From positions 1,550,001-1,614,000 of the forward strand of contig OZ220734.1 in the NCBI GenBank assembly GCA_965116945.1: 64,000 bases of DNA. Reading direction: 5' to 3'. The position numbers were made by a program, and so were the translations under genes. The DNA comes from Plut-88900 sp965116945 (lineage in GTDB: Bacteria; Chloroflexota; Dehalococcoidia; Plut-88900). Below the pieces are notes generated by a model. It saw nothing but the letters and a program-made list of their open reading frames with translations. It searched no databases and was not told the DNA's origin. The number at the start of each line of letters is the position of its first letter. Within the stretch, counting starts at the first letter, position 1. Of the stretch, positions 1 through 8,767 are shown one piece after another.

Positions 1-73
1 CTCTATGCGATATCAGCCATTGTATGTGGCATTTGGCAAGTAAAGCGGCCCTCACTTTGATACCATTTCCAGA

Positions 74-766
74 GTGAAAGCGCGACCGTTACACCCGTGG
101 AACATGTCCTCCAGTGAGGCAATAGATATTCAACGTGAGTTAGCTGATAGAGTAGTCACTCGCTCCTTTGAAGGCGACCCCCGGGTGGTAGCCGGTCTGG
201 ATATTTCGGGTGTGGGCCCCGACGGTCGAGCCACGGCGGCCGTTGTGGTCCTGACATACCCGGAACTGGAAACCGTCGAGTGCCAAGTAGTTTCTTCTGA
301 AGTGAGCTTTCCATACATACCGGGATTACTGTCCTTCAGAGAGGCGCCGGTTTTGATTCCCGTTCTTGAATCGCTGGTTAGCAAACCTGACGTCCTGCTC
401 ATTGACGGCCAGGGCATCGCCCACCCGAGACGCTTCGGCATCGCATGTCACCTGGGCCTCCTGTTCGACATACCTACAATTGGTTGCGCCAAATCCAGGC
501 TGGTAGGCGCCTACGATGAACCTGAGGTGTTTCGAGGGAGTCACACAAAGCTCGAGCATGGGGCAGAGGTTATCGGGGCTGCACTCAGGACCCGTGATGA
601 AACTAGGCCCATATTCGTGTCCATCGGACACAAGGTAGACCTGGAATCTGCCCTTCGAATCGTACTCACCTGTTCTCCCAAGTACAGGGTCCCGGAACCC
701 ACGCGTCGGGCACATCTTGCCGCCGCCGGTAAAATCGAGCCGTTGGCCCCCTCAAATTGGTGTTAA
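74..766 (+). CDS. nfi: Endonuclease V (deoxyinosine 3'-endonuclease)
   Basis: Repair nuclease that nicks DNA (or RNA) one phosphodiester 3' of deoxyinosine. The 230-residue length is normal for the family. Visible family signatures, numbered from the GTG at 74, are the first metal-binding Asp in VAGLDIS (D43), the PYIPGLLSFRE block with E90, and LLIDGQGIAHPRRFGIACHLG with D111, then the lysine-containing CAKSRLVG and the late IGHKVDL segment. This matches the D/E/D metal site of the endonuclease V fold. An alternative ATG start lies at 104 and would remove ten residues that carry no motif. The gene stands alone, co-oriented with prfB 59 bp downstream. The identification is firm; the start is less certain. 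Confidence 0.93.
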   Translation: MKARPLHPWNMSSSEAIDIQRELADRVVTRSFEGDPRVVAGLDISGVGPDGRATAAVVVLTYPELETVECQVVSSEVSFPYIPGLLSFREAPVLIPVLESLVSKPDVLLIDGQGIAHPRRFGIACHLGLLFDIPTIGCAKSRLVGAYDEPEVFRGSHTKLEHGAEVIGAALRTRDETRPIFVSIGHKVDLESALRIVLTCSPKYRVPEPTRRAHLAAAGKIEPLAPSNWC

Positions 767-824
767 AATCATCCAACTTACGACTGGCGGATCTACTCTT
801 GGTACATCCGATAAAGAGAGCGTC

Positions 825-1935
825 ATGGAAGAGCAGAAGCGCGATATAGAGGAACTGCAGGCCCGCACCACTTACCTCCTGGACCGTCTTTGACGTCGCC
901 GGCAAGAAACGTGATGTCGAGACCCTCGAGAAGGACGCCTCCAGCCCCGATTTGTGGAACGATCCCTCGTCCGCTCAGTCCACCATGCGCCGCCTCTCCC
1001 AGCTCAACGAGGAGATCGCTCTCTGGAGCGATCTCGAGAGTGCCGTAGGCAACCTGGCCGACCTGATCGATCTCTCCGTAGAGACCGGAGACCTCTCTCT
1101 GGAGGGCCAGATTGGAATCGAGATTTCCGATCTTAGCTCACGGCTTGACCGGCTGGAATTCAGCCTCGCCCTTAACGGGAAATACGACCGGGACTCGGCT
1201 CTTGTGGCCATTCACTCGGGAGCCGGGGGAACAGAGTCCCAGGACTGGGCCGAGATGTTGATGCGGATGTATCTTCGCTGGGGTGACACAAAGGGACGAC
1301 AGACCAGGGTCCTGGATTTATCACCTGGCGAGGAAGCGGGTATAAAGAGCGCCACCCTGGAGATAGACGGGGCGTGGGCCTATGGCTATCTCAAGTCCGA
1401 AAGGGGCGTGCACCGTCTCGTCAGGCTTTCCCCATTTGACGCCGATCACTTGCGCCACACCTCCTTCGCCCTCGTGGAGGTGCTACCCCAGACAGAATAT
1501 GACATCGACATCACCATAGACCAGGATGACATCAAAATCGACTACTTCAAGTCCAGTGGGGCGGGCGGCCAGCACGTGCAGAAGAACCTGACAGCAGTCA
1601 GACTTACGCACCAGCCTACCGGAATAGTTGTGACCTGTCAGAACGAGCGCTCCCAGCTACAGAACCGAGAGACGGCCATGAAGGTCCTACGCGCAAGGCT
1701 CCTGGAGATAGAGCTGAACAAGAAGGCAGAGGAACAGGCCCGACTCAAGGGTGAGCACGTGGAGGCGGGCTGGGGAAACCAGATTCGGTCCTACGTTCTG
1801 CATCCCTACAAGCTCGTGAAAGACCATCGATCGGGTTTTGAGTCAACCAATCCTGACTCGGTCCTGGAAGGCGAGCTTGATCCGTTGCTGGATGCTTATC
1901 TCAAAGCCATGATCGGGAGCGGTGCCGCGAGTTAG
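825..1935 (+). CDS. prfB: Peptide chain release factor 2 with programmed +1 frameshift
   Basis: RF2 recognises UGA and UAA stop codons and triggers peptide release. The gene is in two frames. ATG 825 opens a 22-codon frame that ends in CTT TGA at 888-893. A +1 slip (CTT T, then GAC) continues in the frame from 892 to 1935, giving a product of about 369 residues, close to the usual 365. The RF2 selectivity tripeptide SPF (about residues 202-204) and the catalytic GGQ (about 247-249, within SSGAGGQHVQKN) are present. RF2 thereby controls its own level through the UGA in its message. The first frame would be lost in naive annotation, which would start at TTG 952. The AGGGGG Shine-Dalgarno-like enhancer of the E. 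coli site is not visible just upstream. The 3' end overlaps the convergent gene by 4 nt. Confidence 0.96.
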
Positions 1936-2570
1936 GAGTCTTTGATCTCGGTTTCGTCAGCCTTCTTCACCTGCCAGAGCCTTTGGGCTGCGGTGAAATA
2001 GGAGAAGAAGGTCAAGATCAGCAGCACCGGTGGCACCTGGTTGAGCAGCAGCCCCAGGCCCATCAACACCACCCGCTCTCCCCGGGACAGCAGACCCACG
2101 TTGCATTCTATTCCTTCACCCTCGGCCCGTGCCTTGATGTAACTAACCAGCACGGACCCGAACATGGCGGCAAAGACCAGGAGTACGTTGGGGAGTTGAC
2201 CCAGGCCGCTGTAGAGGGCCAGCAACCCAAATAGCACGGCCGCTTCGCCCAACCTGTCGAAAGTCGAGTCTAGCACAGCTCCAAACTTGCTTTGTTTGCC
2301 AGTGAGCCGCGCCATAGCCCCGTCCACCAGGTCCAGGGCTCCTGCCGCCAGGACCAGGGCCCCGGCCTCCGGCATTCTCCCTGAAGCGGCAACTGCGCCA
2401 GCCGCAGCAGCAATTATCCCGCCTGCCACGGTGATCTTATTCGGAGTGAAACCCATTCCTGACAATACCCGGGCGGTCGGGTTAGAGAACCGTTCCGTTA
2501 GCAGGTCTTTCGCCCTGTCTCGAATTTGGGCTGTGTCCAGGAAAACCTTACGATCGCTGTCTTTTGTCAT
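1932..2570 (-). CDS. CDP-alcohol phosphatidyltransferase, PI-phosphate synthase-like
   Basis: Integral membrane enzyme that transfers a phosphatidyl group from CDP-diacylglycerol to an alcohol. The 212-residue protein has the complete CDP-alcohol phosphotransferase signature DG-x2-AR-x8-G-x3-D-x3-D at residues 83-105 (DGAMAR, G97, D101, D105) and about six hydrophobic segments. The later block SYIKARAEGEG followed by SRGERVVLMGLG resembles the mycobacterial phosphatidylinositol-phosphate synthase PgsA1 (SYIKARAEASG, ERPERLIIV). It lies just downstream of PimA-like and PatA-like genes, the same trio found together in mycobacteria, so inositol phosphate is the best guess for the acceptor. Glycerol phosphate (PgsA) or another polyol is possible. 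It starts at ATG 2570 and overlaps the end of prfB. Confidence 0.85.
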   Translation of the reverse strand: MTKDSDRKVFLDTAQIRDRAKDLLTERFSNPTARVLSGMGFTPNKITVAGGIIAAAAGAVAASGRMPEAGALVLAAGALDLVDGAMARLTGKQSKFGAVLDSTFDRLGEAAVLFGLLALYSGLGQLPNVLLVFAAMFGSVLVSYIKARAEGEGIECNVGLLSRGERVVLMGLGLLLNQVPPVLLILTFFSYFTAAQRLWQVKKADETEIKDS

Positions 2571-2617
2571 GTGAGTATTCCGGAACTGGGAGTCGTAGTA
2601 TAGCTTGGTCCGGCACC

Positions 2618-3790
2618 CTAGTTTAGCTCGGCTGACATTCGGACATTGTGGTTGGCCTTAGCCTCTTCATAGACGCGCATGACCCGTGCAGCCACTTTGT
2701 CCCAGCTGAATTCCTGCACGTGGGCAAGCCCGCGATTTGCCATGGCAACTCTCAGGCTTTCGTCCTCGATGAGTTGGGCCAGTTTCGAGGCCAGGGCGTC
2801 GTCATCCTTGGGCGGCACCAGGAAACCCTGCACCCCGTCGCTCATTACTCCAGCGTATCCAATGATGTTTGAGGCCACCACCGCCGATTTGGAGGCCATG
2901 CCTTCCAGAAGCACAATGCCGAAGCTTTCTTTACCCGTGGCCGGTGAACAATATATGTCGGCGGTACGGTAATAACGGGGAAGGTCATTGTGGTGCACGT
3001 TGCCCACGACTACCACATCAGGTGGATTGCGTTCGCCCAGGAGCCGAGCGGAGTCCGCATCCATATTCCCGGGCCCAACTATTAACAATCGGATCTTCGG
3101 GTAGTCCCATTTCAGCTTGGAAAAAGCGCTAATGAGATACTTGAGGCCCTTGCGCTTTTCCATCCGACCAACGAAGAGTATGTTGATGTACCCGTCGTTG
3201 TATTGCTCCAGGGGCTTCACGGAGGGATTGAAGGTCTGCAGATCAATGCCATTCGGGATGATGTTGTAGTCGCTGGGAAAGTGTTTAGAAATGAACTCAT
3301 GAGCCGCTTGAGACACCGCGATTTTGCCATCCAACCGACTCATCCAGTGCTTTCTGACGTACCTGTTGAATATTGTGTACATCCTGTCTGCACTGGACAC
3401 ACCTATTACCCTGCGATTTCCGTGGAAGGCATGAAACGTGGCCACGTTAACGGCCCTGGAGTTTCGTAGAATGGTGGTGGGTAGGGTGGGGCAGAGCGGC
3501 TCGTGGTAGTGGATGAGATCGAAGTTCTCCCGTTCCAGGATCGGGACCACCTTGCTCGTGAGCCGAGGGGAAAGGACTATGCGGGCCGTGGTCCCTGCGG
3601 TGTGAAGAGGGATTGACCAGCCAAGGGGGATTAGCTTGTCAGTGCCGAACTGGCCAGTTTCTCGGGAGCAGGGGGCTATGATACGGACTCTATGGCCCTC
3701 CTTGGCAAACTGCTCCGCCAAGTTCGCCACGTGTAGGTTGACACCCCCCGGATACCCGAAGTCATATATCGAAACGAAGCCTATATTCAA
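2618..3790 (-). CDS. GT4 glycosyltransferase, PimA-like
   Basis: GT-B fold, family GT4 transferase, about 390 residues. From TTG 3790 it reads MNIGFVSIYDFGYPGGVNLHV, the same layout as mycobacterial PimA (MRIGMV...DVPGGVQSHV), with His about 120 in ATFHAFHG and the GT4 EX7E motif at about 288-296 (ESFGIVLLE). PimA puts the first mannose on phosphatidylinositol at the cytoplasmic face. The open frame runs 234 nt further upstream to 4024, but that extension lies inside the preceding acyltransferase gene and is charged, motif-free sequence. The TTG overlaps the upstream TGA (TTGA), implying translational coupling. Function is inferred from similarity and from the PatA- and PgsA1-like neighbours. 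Another lipid-linked sugar transferase remains possible. Confidence 0.82.
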   Translation of the reverse strand: MNIGFVSIYDFGYPGGVNLHVANLAEQFAKEGHRVRIIAPCSRETGQFGTDKLIPLGWSIPLHTAGTTARIVLSPRLTSKVVPILERENFDLIHYHEPLCPTLPTTILRNSRAVNVATFHAFHGNRRVIGVSSADRMYTIFNRYVRKHWMSRLDGKIAVSQAAHEFISKHFPSDYNIIPNGIDLQTFNPSVKPLEQYNDGYINILFVGRMEKRKGLKYLISAFSKLKWDYPKIRLLIVGPGNMDADSARLLGERNPPDVVVVGNVHHNDLPRYYRTADIYCSPATGKESFGIVLLEGMASKSAVVASNIIGYAGVMSDGVQGFLVPPKDDDALASKLAQLIEDESLRVAMANRGLAHVQEFSWDKVAARVMRVYEEAKANHNVRMSAELN

Positions 3791-4788
3791 CGCTTTGCTG
3801 ATGGAGTCGGGGCCTCTGGCATCCCGCTCCGACTCCCGTTTGAACTCACACCTTTGTGGTCCACTCCATTCAATGCCCTTCTGCCGCTTGTTAAAGATGC
3901 AGTTTTTAGGGGAGCCGATTTCTCTTTGCGCCATATCGGCTCGAACACCATCCATTGGCCGGGGCTTCGGCTGATGTACTCCTCCATAAGGGCCACGATT
4001 CTGGCAAGGCCGGACTCTATGCACTCTGCGCGCCCTGATTGCCGGTCCAGGATGATAGGCGCCTCGAAGTACATGGAGAATTTGTAGGCCTTTTCCCTGA
4101 AGGTGAATGCGGGCACAATGGCGGCTCCTGTCCGGTATGCCATCTCCACACCACCTGTTGGTAGCAGCGCTTCCTCACCGAAGAACGGTCGGTATTGCCC
4201 ACTGCCCTGCAGGGCCCGGTCGCAGGCTATTGCCACCAATTCGCCCTTTTTCAGCCTCTTCATAGCAACTTTGATTCCGGAGTAGGTTACGGGAAGAATC
4301 GAGACACCGTTGTAACTTCTCAACTGGTTGTTCTTTTTGAAGAGTTGCTCCGGCTCTTCCACCTCTGCCAGGATTGTCACCTTTACGCCCCTGGCCCTGA
4401 TTATCTGAATGGACATGTCCATATTACCCATGTGAATGGAGGCCAGTATCAGTCCCTTCCCCCGAGCTAATGCACTTTCCATGTGTTCCCAGCCGTGAAT
4501 GGCAACAGGTTTTTCCAGGGTGTCGGGGTCTCTCCTGGGGAGGTTGATCAGGTCGTAAGTGTTACGAGACGCGTTTCGAAATGCCTCTAATACACAGTGA
4601 TTCAGCTCGTCCTCGTCGGCATCCGGGCCTAGCACGTGTCTTAGGTTTTCCGCTATTCTGGCCCTGGCTCCCCCCGCATTCAGGAAAACCAGGTCGGCTA
4701 CGATGCGGGCAATGAAATAGCCGACCCTCCTGGGCATATTGGAAACCAGGGTAATTGCGGTAAGTAGCGCGAAGTACTTCCAGAGCAT
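3787..4788 (-). CDS. LpxL/HtrB-type lysophospholipid acyltransferase, PatA-like
   Basis: Membrane-associated acyltransferase, 333 residues, with an N-terminal hydrophobic segment and the family's HX4D catalytic box at H119-D124 (SIHMGNMD). Other family signatures are a later block ending PTGGVEMAYRTGAAIVPAF and the WMVFEPIW-type C-terminal motif. The same superfamily includes lipid A lauroyl acyltransferases and actinobacterial PatA, which acylates the mannose of phosphatidylinositol mannoside. With a PimA-like gene overlapping its 3' end and a PI-phosphate-synthase-like gene beyond, the PatA role is favoured, and no lipid A genes are in view. The start is ATG 4788. It overlaps by 3 nt the stop of the small open frame upstream (TAATG). 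Confidence 0.85.
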   Translation of the reverse strand: MLWKYFALLTAITLVSNMPRRVGYFIARIVADLVFLNAGGARARIAENLRHVLGPDADEDELNHCVLEAFRNASRNTYDLINLPRRDPDTLEKPVAIHGWEHMESALARGKGLILASIHMGNMDMSIQIIRARGVKVTILAEVEEPEQLFKKNNQLRSYNGVSILPVTYSGIKVAMKRLKKGELVAIACDRALQGSGQYRPFFGEEALLPTGGVEMAYRTGAAIVPAFTFREKAYKFSMYFEAPIILDRQSGRAECIESGLARIVALMEEYISRSPGQWMVFEPIWRKEKSAPLKTASLTSGRRALNGVDHKGVSSNGSRSGMPEAPTPSAKR

Positions 4789-5144
4789 TAGTCTTTGGCT
4801 AGCGCCTGCAATTCCTGTTGCTTTGCGAGCCGAAGCAACGAATTGGAATGGTGCTTGGCAGGAGTTTGGTCAGGCAGAAGATTTTCGAACCGAGACTCGG
4901 GTGAACGACGTGCTGGGGAAATGCTCACTGCGCCCTGTCCGAGCCCTGATGAAGTTGGTGGGTTTATCTGTCTTGCCCTACGGTGTCGCCTCAGTTGGTG
5001 CATATCCTCATGAGCGCCAACAGCTTCGCCACCCCCTCCCGAATTCCACGCGACTTTAGCAATCGTGCCTAATGCTGTCAAGTTTGAGGCACCAAAAGGG
5101 TCTTCCGCCAGAGCCTTTAATGTCGCCGCCGAGCTCGGTTGCAT
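4788..5144 (-). CDS. Hypothetical small ORF between truB and the acyltransferase
   Basis: A 118-codon open frame that fills the gap exactly. Its ATG begins 3 nt after the truB stop and its TAA overlaps the acyltransferase ATG, the spacing expected of a co-translated operon member. Against it, the translation is rich in Ala, Ser, Arg and Gln with no recognisable domain, membrane segment or secretion signal, third-codon GC looks no higher than background, and other frames are open here too. It could be a short lineage-specific protein or simply a 360-bp spacer. I do not recognise it. The usual downstream neighbours of truB, ribF and rpsO, are absent. Confidence 0.3.
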   Translation of the reverse strand: MQPSSAATLKALAEDPFGASNLTALGTIAKVAWNSGGGGEAVGAHEDMHQLRRHRRARQINPPTSSGLGQGAVSISPARRSPESRFENLLPDQTPAKHHSNSLLRLAKQQELQALAKD

Positions 5145-5147
5145 TCC

Positions 5148-6101
5148 CTACTGGTTTTGGGGCGCGAAGACACGCTTGGGACTCCACGGGCCCCGGGGAG
5201 TCGGCGCAGAAATCACTGCCAGAAACCGCCCTTCCTGCGAATATGCCCTGCACAGTATCAGTTCACCGGGCTCCCTGTAGGCGTTGGATAGTTGAGCTGC
5301 TGCCGTTGATATCTTGTCGTAGTCCAGGTACGAAATGGGGATTGGCTGGCCATTGATGGTTGCCCTCTCCGCCCTCTTATCCAGGACAGCCGCAGGCATG
5401 CTGGTAAGTGCGAAGTCCATGGGAAACAACAAGTCCTGCCAGTTTCCGGCTTCCGCAGCCTCTTCAAATTCCTCCGGAGTAACAGACTCCGAAATGTCGA
5501 AGGGCCCCGTACGAAGCCTGACAAGTTCTGTAAGGTGTGCCCCGACACCCAGATCCTGCCCTATATCGTGGGCCAGGGACCTGACGTATGTCCCTCGGCC
5601 GCAGTCTACGTAAATCGTTGCAAAGGGAGGGTCCCATTTGAGGATTTGCAGCTTATGCACTGCCGTCTCTCTCTTGGGCCGCTCAATAGTTATGCCCTCG
5701 CGTGCGAGTTCATATAACCGCTTGCCTTCATGCTTCAGAGCGCTGTACATGGGCGGTTCCTGGAGTATAATTCCACGATACGGACCCAGCGAATTCTCCA
5801 CTTGTTCGAGCGTCAGATGGGAAGAATCATGCTCCTCGGTGATCGCGCCCTCTGCGTCATAGGTATCGGTCGCAGCTCCGAACTTCATTACGGCGCGGTA
5901 GGTCTTGCTGGAATCTGCCAGGAATTCGCTTACCCGCGTCGCCCGACCGAGGCATATCGGCAACACGCCCGAGGCAAGGGGGTCGAGCGTTCCTCCGTGC
6001 CCCACTTTCTTTTCACCTGAAAGCCTTCTGATCCTCTTGACCATGTCGAAAGACGTGCAGTCAATGGGTTTGCAGAGGTTCAATATTCCCGAGACAGTCA
6101 A
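5148..6101 (-). CDS. truB: tRNA pseudouridine(55) synthase
   Basis: Makes the universal pseudouridine 55 in the T-loop of tRNAs. The 317-residue length suits TruB. Clear signatures are the N-terminal GILNLCKPIDCTS, the catalytic-Asp loop GHGGTLDPLASGVLP (Asp about 40), and the RGTYVRSLAHDIG motif, with a C-terminal PUA-like tail. The start is TTG 6101, overlapping the rbfA TGA by 4 nt (TTGA), so translation is probably coupled. It is the fifth gene of the nusA-ylxR-infB-rbfA-truB operon, a conserved bacterial order, and acts in the cytoplasm. Identification is secure. Confidence 0.96.
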   Translation of the reverse strand: MTVSGILNLCKPIDCTSFDMVKRIRRLSGEKKVGHGGTLDPLASGVLPICLGRATRVSEFLADSSKTYRAVMKFGAATDTYDAEGAITEEHDSSHLTLEQVENSLGPYRGIILQEPPMYSALKHEGKRLYELAREGITIERPKRETAVHKLQILKWDPPFATIYVDCGRGTYVRSLAHDIGQDLGVGAHLTELVRLRTGPFDISESVTPEEFEEAAEAGNWQDLLFPMDFALTSMPAAVLDKRAERATINGQPIPISYLDYDKISTAAAQLSNAYREPGELILCRAYSQEGRFLAVISAPTPRGPWSPKRVFAPQNQ

Positions 6102-6472
6102 TCTTCCTCCACCTTCTCAGAGCTTTCTTCCGGAAACTCGAAACTGTTGATAATGTTGCTCAGCCTTGCCCCACGTTCTATTGAGTCATCCAGTTGGAAG
6201 GCCAGCCGGGGTATGTATCGGAGTGACAACCGTTCGCCGAGACTTCTTCTCAGGTAGCTTCCTGCTGCTTCCAGCCCTTTCTCCACCTCTGATTTTTCCT
6301 CATCCGTGCCCATCGCGCTCACGAATACCGTTGCCTGCTTGAGGTCACTGGATACGGAGACCGAGGTTATCGAAAGCATCCGGTTAAGCCTCGGGTCCCG
6401 TACGTTCCTCTGGAGGAGCACACTGAGTTCCTCGCGCAGGAGTTCGCTGATTCTTAGGGTCCGCCTGCTCAT
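6098..6472 (-). CDS. rbfA: 30S ribosome-binding factor A
   Basis: Small KH-type protein needed for late 30S maturation and 16S 5'-end processing, with a cold-adaptation role in other bacteria. The 124 residues start at ATG 6472 with the family's RISELLREELSVLLQR-type helix, then DPRLNRMLSITSVSVSSDLKQA and the characteristic YLRRSLGERLSLRYIPRLAFQLDDSIERG. The C-terminus is short and acidic. It lies 56 bp after infB and overlaps truB, in the standard operon position. Confidence 0.95.
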   Translation of the reverse strand: MSRRTLRISELLREELSVLLQRNVRDPRLNRMLSITSVSVSSDLKQATVFVSAMGTDEEKSEVEKGLEAAGSYLRRSLGERLSLRYIPRLAFQLDDSIERGARLSNIINSFEFPEESSEKVEED

Positions 6473-6528
6473 GTTAGGGCTCCGGTGGAAACTTGGAGGT
6501 GAGAGAGGATGGGGCCTTGGGCCAAGGG

Positions 6529-8355
6529 TCAGTTAGACGGTGTGGTAACCAGGTCTTTCCTGAACGCTACCAACTCGTCGCCGGCCTCGAAGTTGTCAAA
6601 GCCCTCAAGCCCGAGTCCACCCTCGGATCCAGAAGCGATCTCCCTAACGTTGTCTTTGAAGTGCCTCAGGCTCTTGATCCTGCCTTCGAAGACCGGGTTG
6701 CCACTTCTAAACACCCGTATAAGTGCGTTCCGGTTAATCCTGCCCTCCCCTACCCCGATGCCTGCAACCTTCCCGCCCTTCACTTCGAACACTTCCTTGA
6801 CCATCGCCCGGGCCTCGATCGTTTCCCGGTATACGGGTTCCAACATTCCGGAAACGGCCGCGGTGACGTAGTCCAGCATGTCGTAGATGATGTCGTAGTG
6901 CCGGATGTCAACGCCCTCAATATCAGCGAGTCGGCGCGCACCTGCCTCGTCCCTTGTGTTGAAGGCGAGTATCACCGCGTCAGAAGCGGATGCGAGAAGC
7001 ACGTCCGTCTCCGTCACAATGCCGCTGCTGGTACGAATCACTTTCACTGCCACTTCATCGGTGGATATGTCTTCCAAGGCGCTCCTCAATGCCTCCCCGC
7101 TTCCCTCCACATCAGTCTTGAGGATTACGTTTAATTCCTTGCTGTAACCTACACGCACCTGGGCCAGCAGGGCCTCCGCATCACTGTGCCCCTCTTCCCG
7201 TGCCGCCAGCTGCCGTTCTCGGCGCTCGGAAGCAGAAGTCCCCTTGCGACCGGTTTCAGCGGCCACCAGGATGTCACCAGTCCTGGGAACGCTGTCGAAT
7301 CCCAGCACCTCTACGGGCACCGCGGGGCCGGCTTCCCCAAGCCTCTGCCCCTGGTAATCGAAGAGTGCCCGCACCTTGCCCTTTATATCTCCGGCAAAGA
7401 AGCGGTCTCCCGATTTGAGTGTCCCAGACTGGACCAATACTGTGGCGATCGGGCCCCGAGCAGTGTCCAGCTTGGCTTCCACTACCACGCCTCGGGCTTT
7501 CCCGTCCGTTTTGCTCTTAAGCTCTGCGACCTCTGCAACAAGCACAATGTTCTCAAGTAGGTCTTGCACCCCGTCCTGCGTCTTTGCCGAAAGGGGCACG
7601 ACTATCGTGTCCCCACCCCATTCCTCGGCGATTAGCCCGACTTCGGATAGCTGCTGTTTGACCCTGTCAGGATTGGCGCCCGGTACGTCCATCTTGTTAA
7701 GTGCTACGATGATCGGAACTTCAGCTGCCTTGGCGTGGTCGATAGCCTCCCGCGTTTGAGGCATAACACCGTCGTCTGCAGCAACAACCAGGACAGCTAT
7801 ATCCGTCACTTGCGCCCCTCGGGCCCGCATAGCGGTAAATGCCTCGTGGCCCGGGGTGTCCAGGAACGTTACCGGTTGCCCGTCCACCCCGACTTGATAT
7901 GCGCCGATGTGCTGGGTGATACCGCCTTTTTCGGAAGCGGTGACGGAGGTGTTCCTGATAACATCCAGCAGTGAGGTCTTGCCATGGTCTACGTGGCCGA
8001 GGATTGTGACTATCGGCGCCCGAGGCTCCAGGTCTTCATCCAATTCGCCGTCTGGCCCCCCGGCATCCTTGACGCCAGTGTCCCGGGACTCTGCCTGCTG
8101 AGGCGAAAATCCAAAGTCCGAAGCGATGATCGAAGCCGTCTCATAGTCGATGACCTGATTGATGTTTGCCATAACGCCGCGGCGCATCAATTGCTTGATC
8201 ACCTCGATGCCGCTGGCCCGCATAAGCTCCGACAGACTCTGAACAGCTATGGCGCTGGGAATCTCAAGCGGAGGGCCCGACACGGGCCGAGTCTCGACGT
8301 TTACGCCCTGCCGGACTCTTCTACCTTTTGTGGTGTTGGATTGACCTGATACCAA
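6529..8355 (-). CDS. infB: Translation initiation factor IF-2
   Basis: GTPase that brings initiator tRNA to the 30S subunit and promotes subunit joining. The 608-residue product is a compact IF-2: a short IF2-N region (VIKQLMRRGVMANINQVID, about 52-70) and then the G domain with G1 GHVDHGKT (120-127), the switch I GGITQHIGAYQV, G3 DTPGHEAF and G4 NKMD, followed by domains II-IV. The long repetitive N-terminus of enterobacterial IF-2 is missing, as in many Chloroflexota. The start is TTG 8355, with only a weak GAGAGAT-like Shine-Dalgarno. It lies 42 bp downstream of ylxR in the nusA operon. Confidence 0.97.
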   Translation of the reverse strand: MVSGQSNTTKGRRVRQGVNVETRPVSGPPLEIPSAIAVQSLSELMRASGIEVIKQLMRRGVMANINQVIDYETASIIASDFGFSPQQAESRDTGVKDAGGPDGELDEDLEPRAPIVTILGHVDHGKTSLLDVIRNTSVTASEKGGITQHIGAYQVGVDGQPVTFLDTPGHEAFTAMRARGAQVTDIAVLVVAADDGVMPQTREAIDHAKAAEVPIIVALNKMDVPGANPDRVKQQLSEVGLIAEEWGGDTIVVPLSAKTQDGVQDLLENIVLVAEVAELKSKTDGKARGVVVEAKLDTARGPIATVLVQSGTLKSGDRFFAGDIKGKVRALFDYQGQRLGEAGPAVPVEVLGFDSVPRTGDILVAAETGRKGTSASERRERQLAAREEGHSDAEALLAQVRVGYSKELNVILKTDVEGSGEALRSALEDISTDEVAVKVIRTSSGIVTETDVLLASASDAVILAFNTRDEAGARRLADIEGVDIRHYDIIYDMLDYVTAAVSGMLEPVYRETIEARAMVKEVFEVKGGKVAGIGVGEGRINRNALIRVFRSGNPVFEGRIKSLRHFKDNVREIASGSEGGLGLEGFDNFEAGDELVAFRKDLVTTPSN

Positions 8356-8397
8356 TTTATCTCTCGAACGATTTACAAATTTACTGTACTCAGCTAC

Positions 8398-8742
8398 CTA
8401 AATGACCGCTGCCGCAACGGCTTCCTTTTTCAATGACTCTGCCTTTTCCTTAACAAGTGCCAGCGTCTCGGCGGAGATCTGACAATTCAGCGCTTTTTCC
8501 AGCCTTTGCGTCTTTAACGCCTTTGTCCAACATTCGAGGTTGTTGCATAAGTACGCCCCCCTGCCCGACATCTTTCCGACAACATCCAGGGCAACCTCCC
8601 CATCCGGCTTACGGACCACCCGGTTTAGTTGGCGCTTGTCGAACACATCGCGGCACGAGATGCAGGTCCGTTGCGGGGGCATGCGTCTCTGTTTAACAGC
8701 GATGTTCTTAGCCAACCTTACTTTACCAGTTCCGGCAGACAC
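8398..8742 (-). CDS. ylxR: YlxR / RnpM RNA-binding protein (DUF448)
   Basis: Small basic RNA-binding protein of the YlxR family; in Bacillus it binds RNase P RNA and affects gene expression. The core PPQRTCISCRDVFDKRQLNR, then GRGAYLC and the CW-containing helix, match the family, including the Cys pair CISC. The frame can start at 8742, but the family's usual N-terminus fits the ATG at 8682 (MPPQRTC), 20 residues in, so the extra residues may be untranslated. It sits between nusA (26 bp upstream) and infB, as in most bacteria. Confidence 0.92.
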   Translation of the reverse strand: MSAGTGKVRLAKNIAVKQRRMPPQRTCISCRDVFDKRQLNRVVRKPDGEVALDVVGKMSGRGAYLCNNLECWTKALKTQRLEKALNCQISAETLALVKEKAESLKKEAVAAAVI

Positions 8743-8767
8743 CCGAGATTAGGGCTCTTGGCTCGGG

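Noticed and set aside
3791..4024. 78-residue N-terminal extension of the GT4 transferase
   Set aside because: It lies inside the acyltransferase gene in another frame and has no GT4 similarity; the fold begins at TTG 3790.
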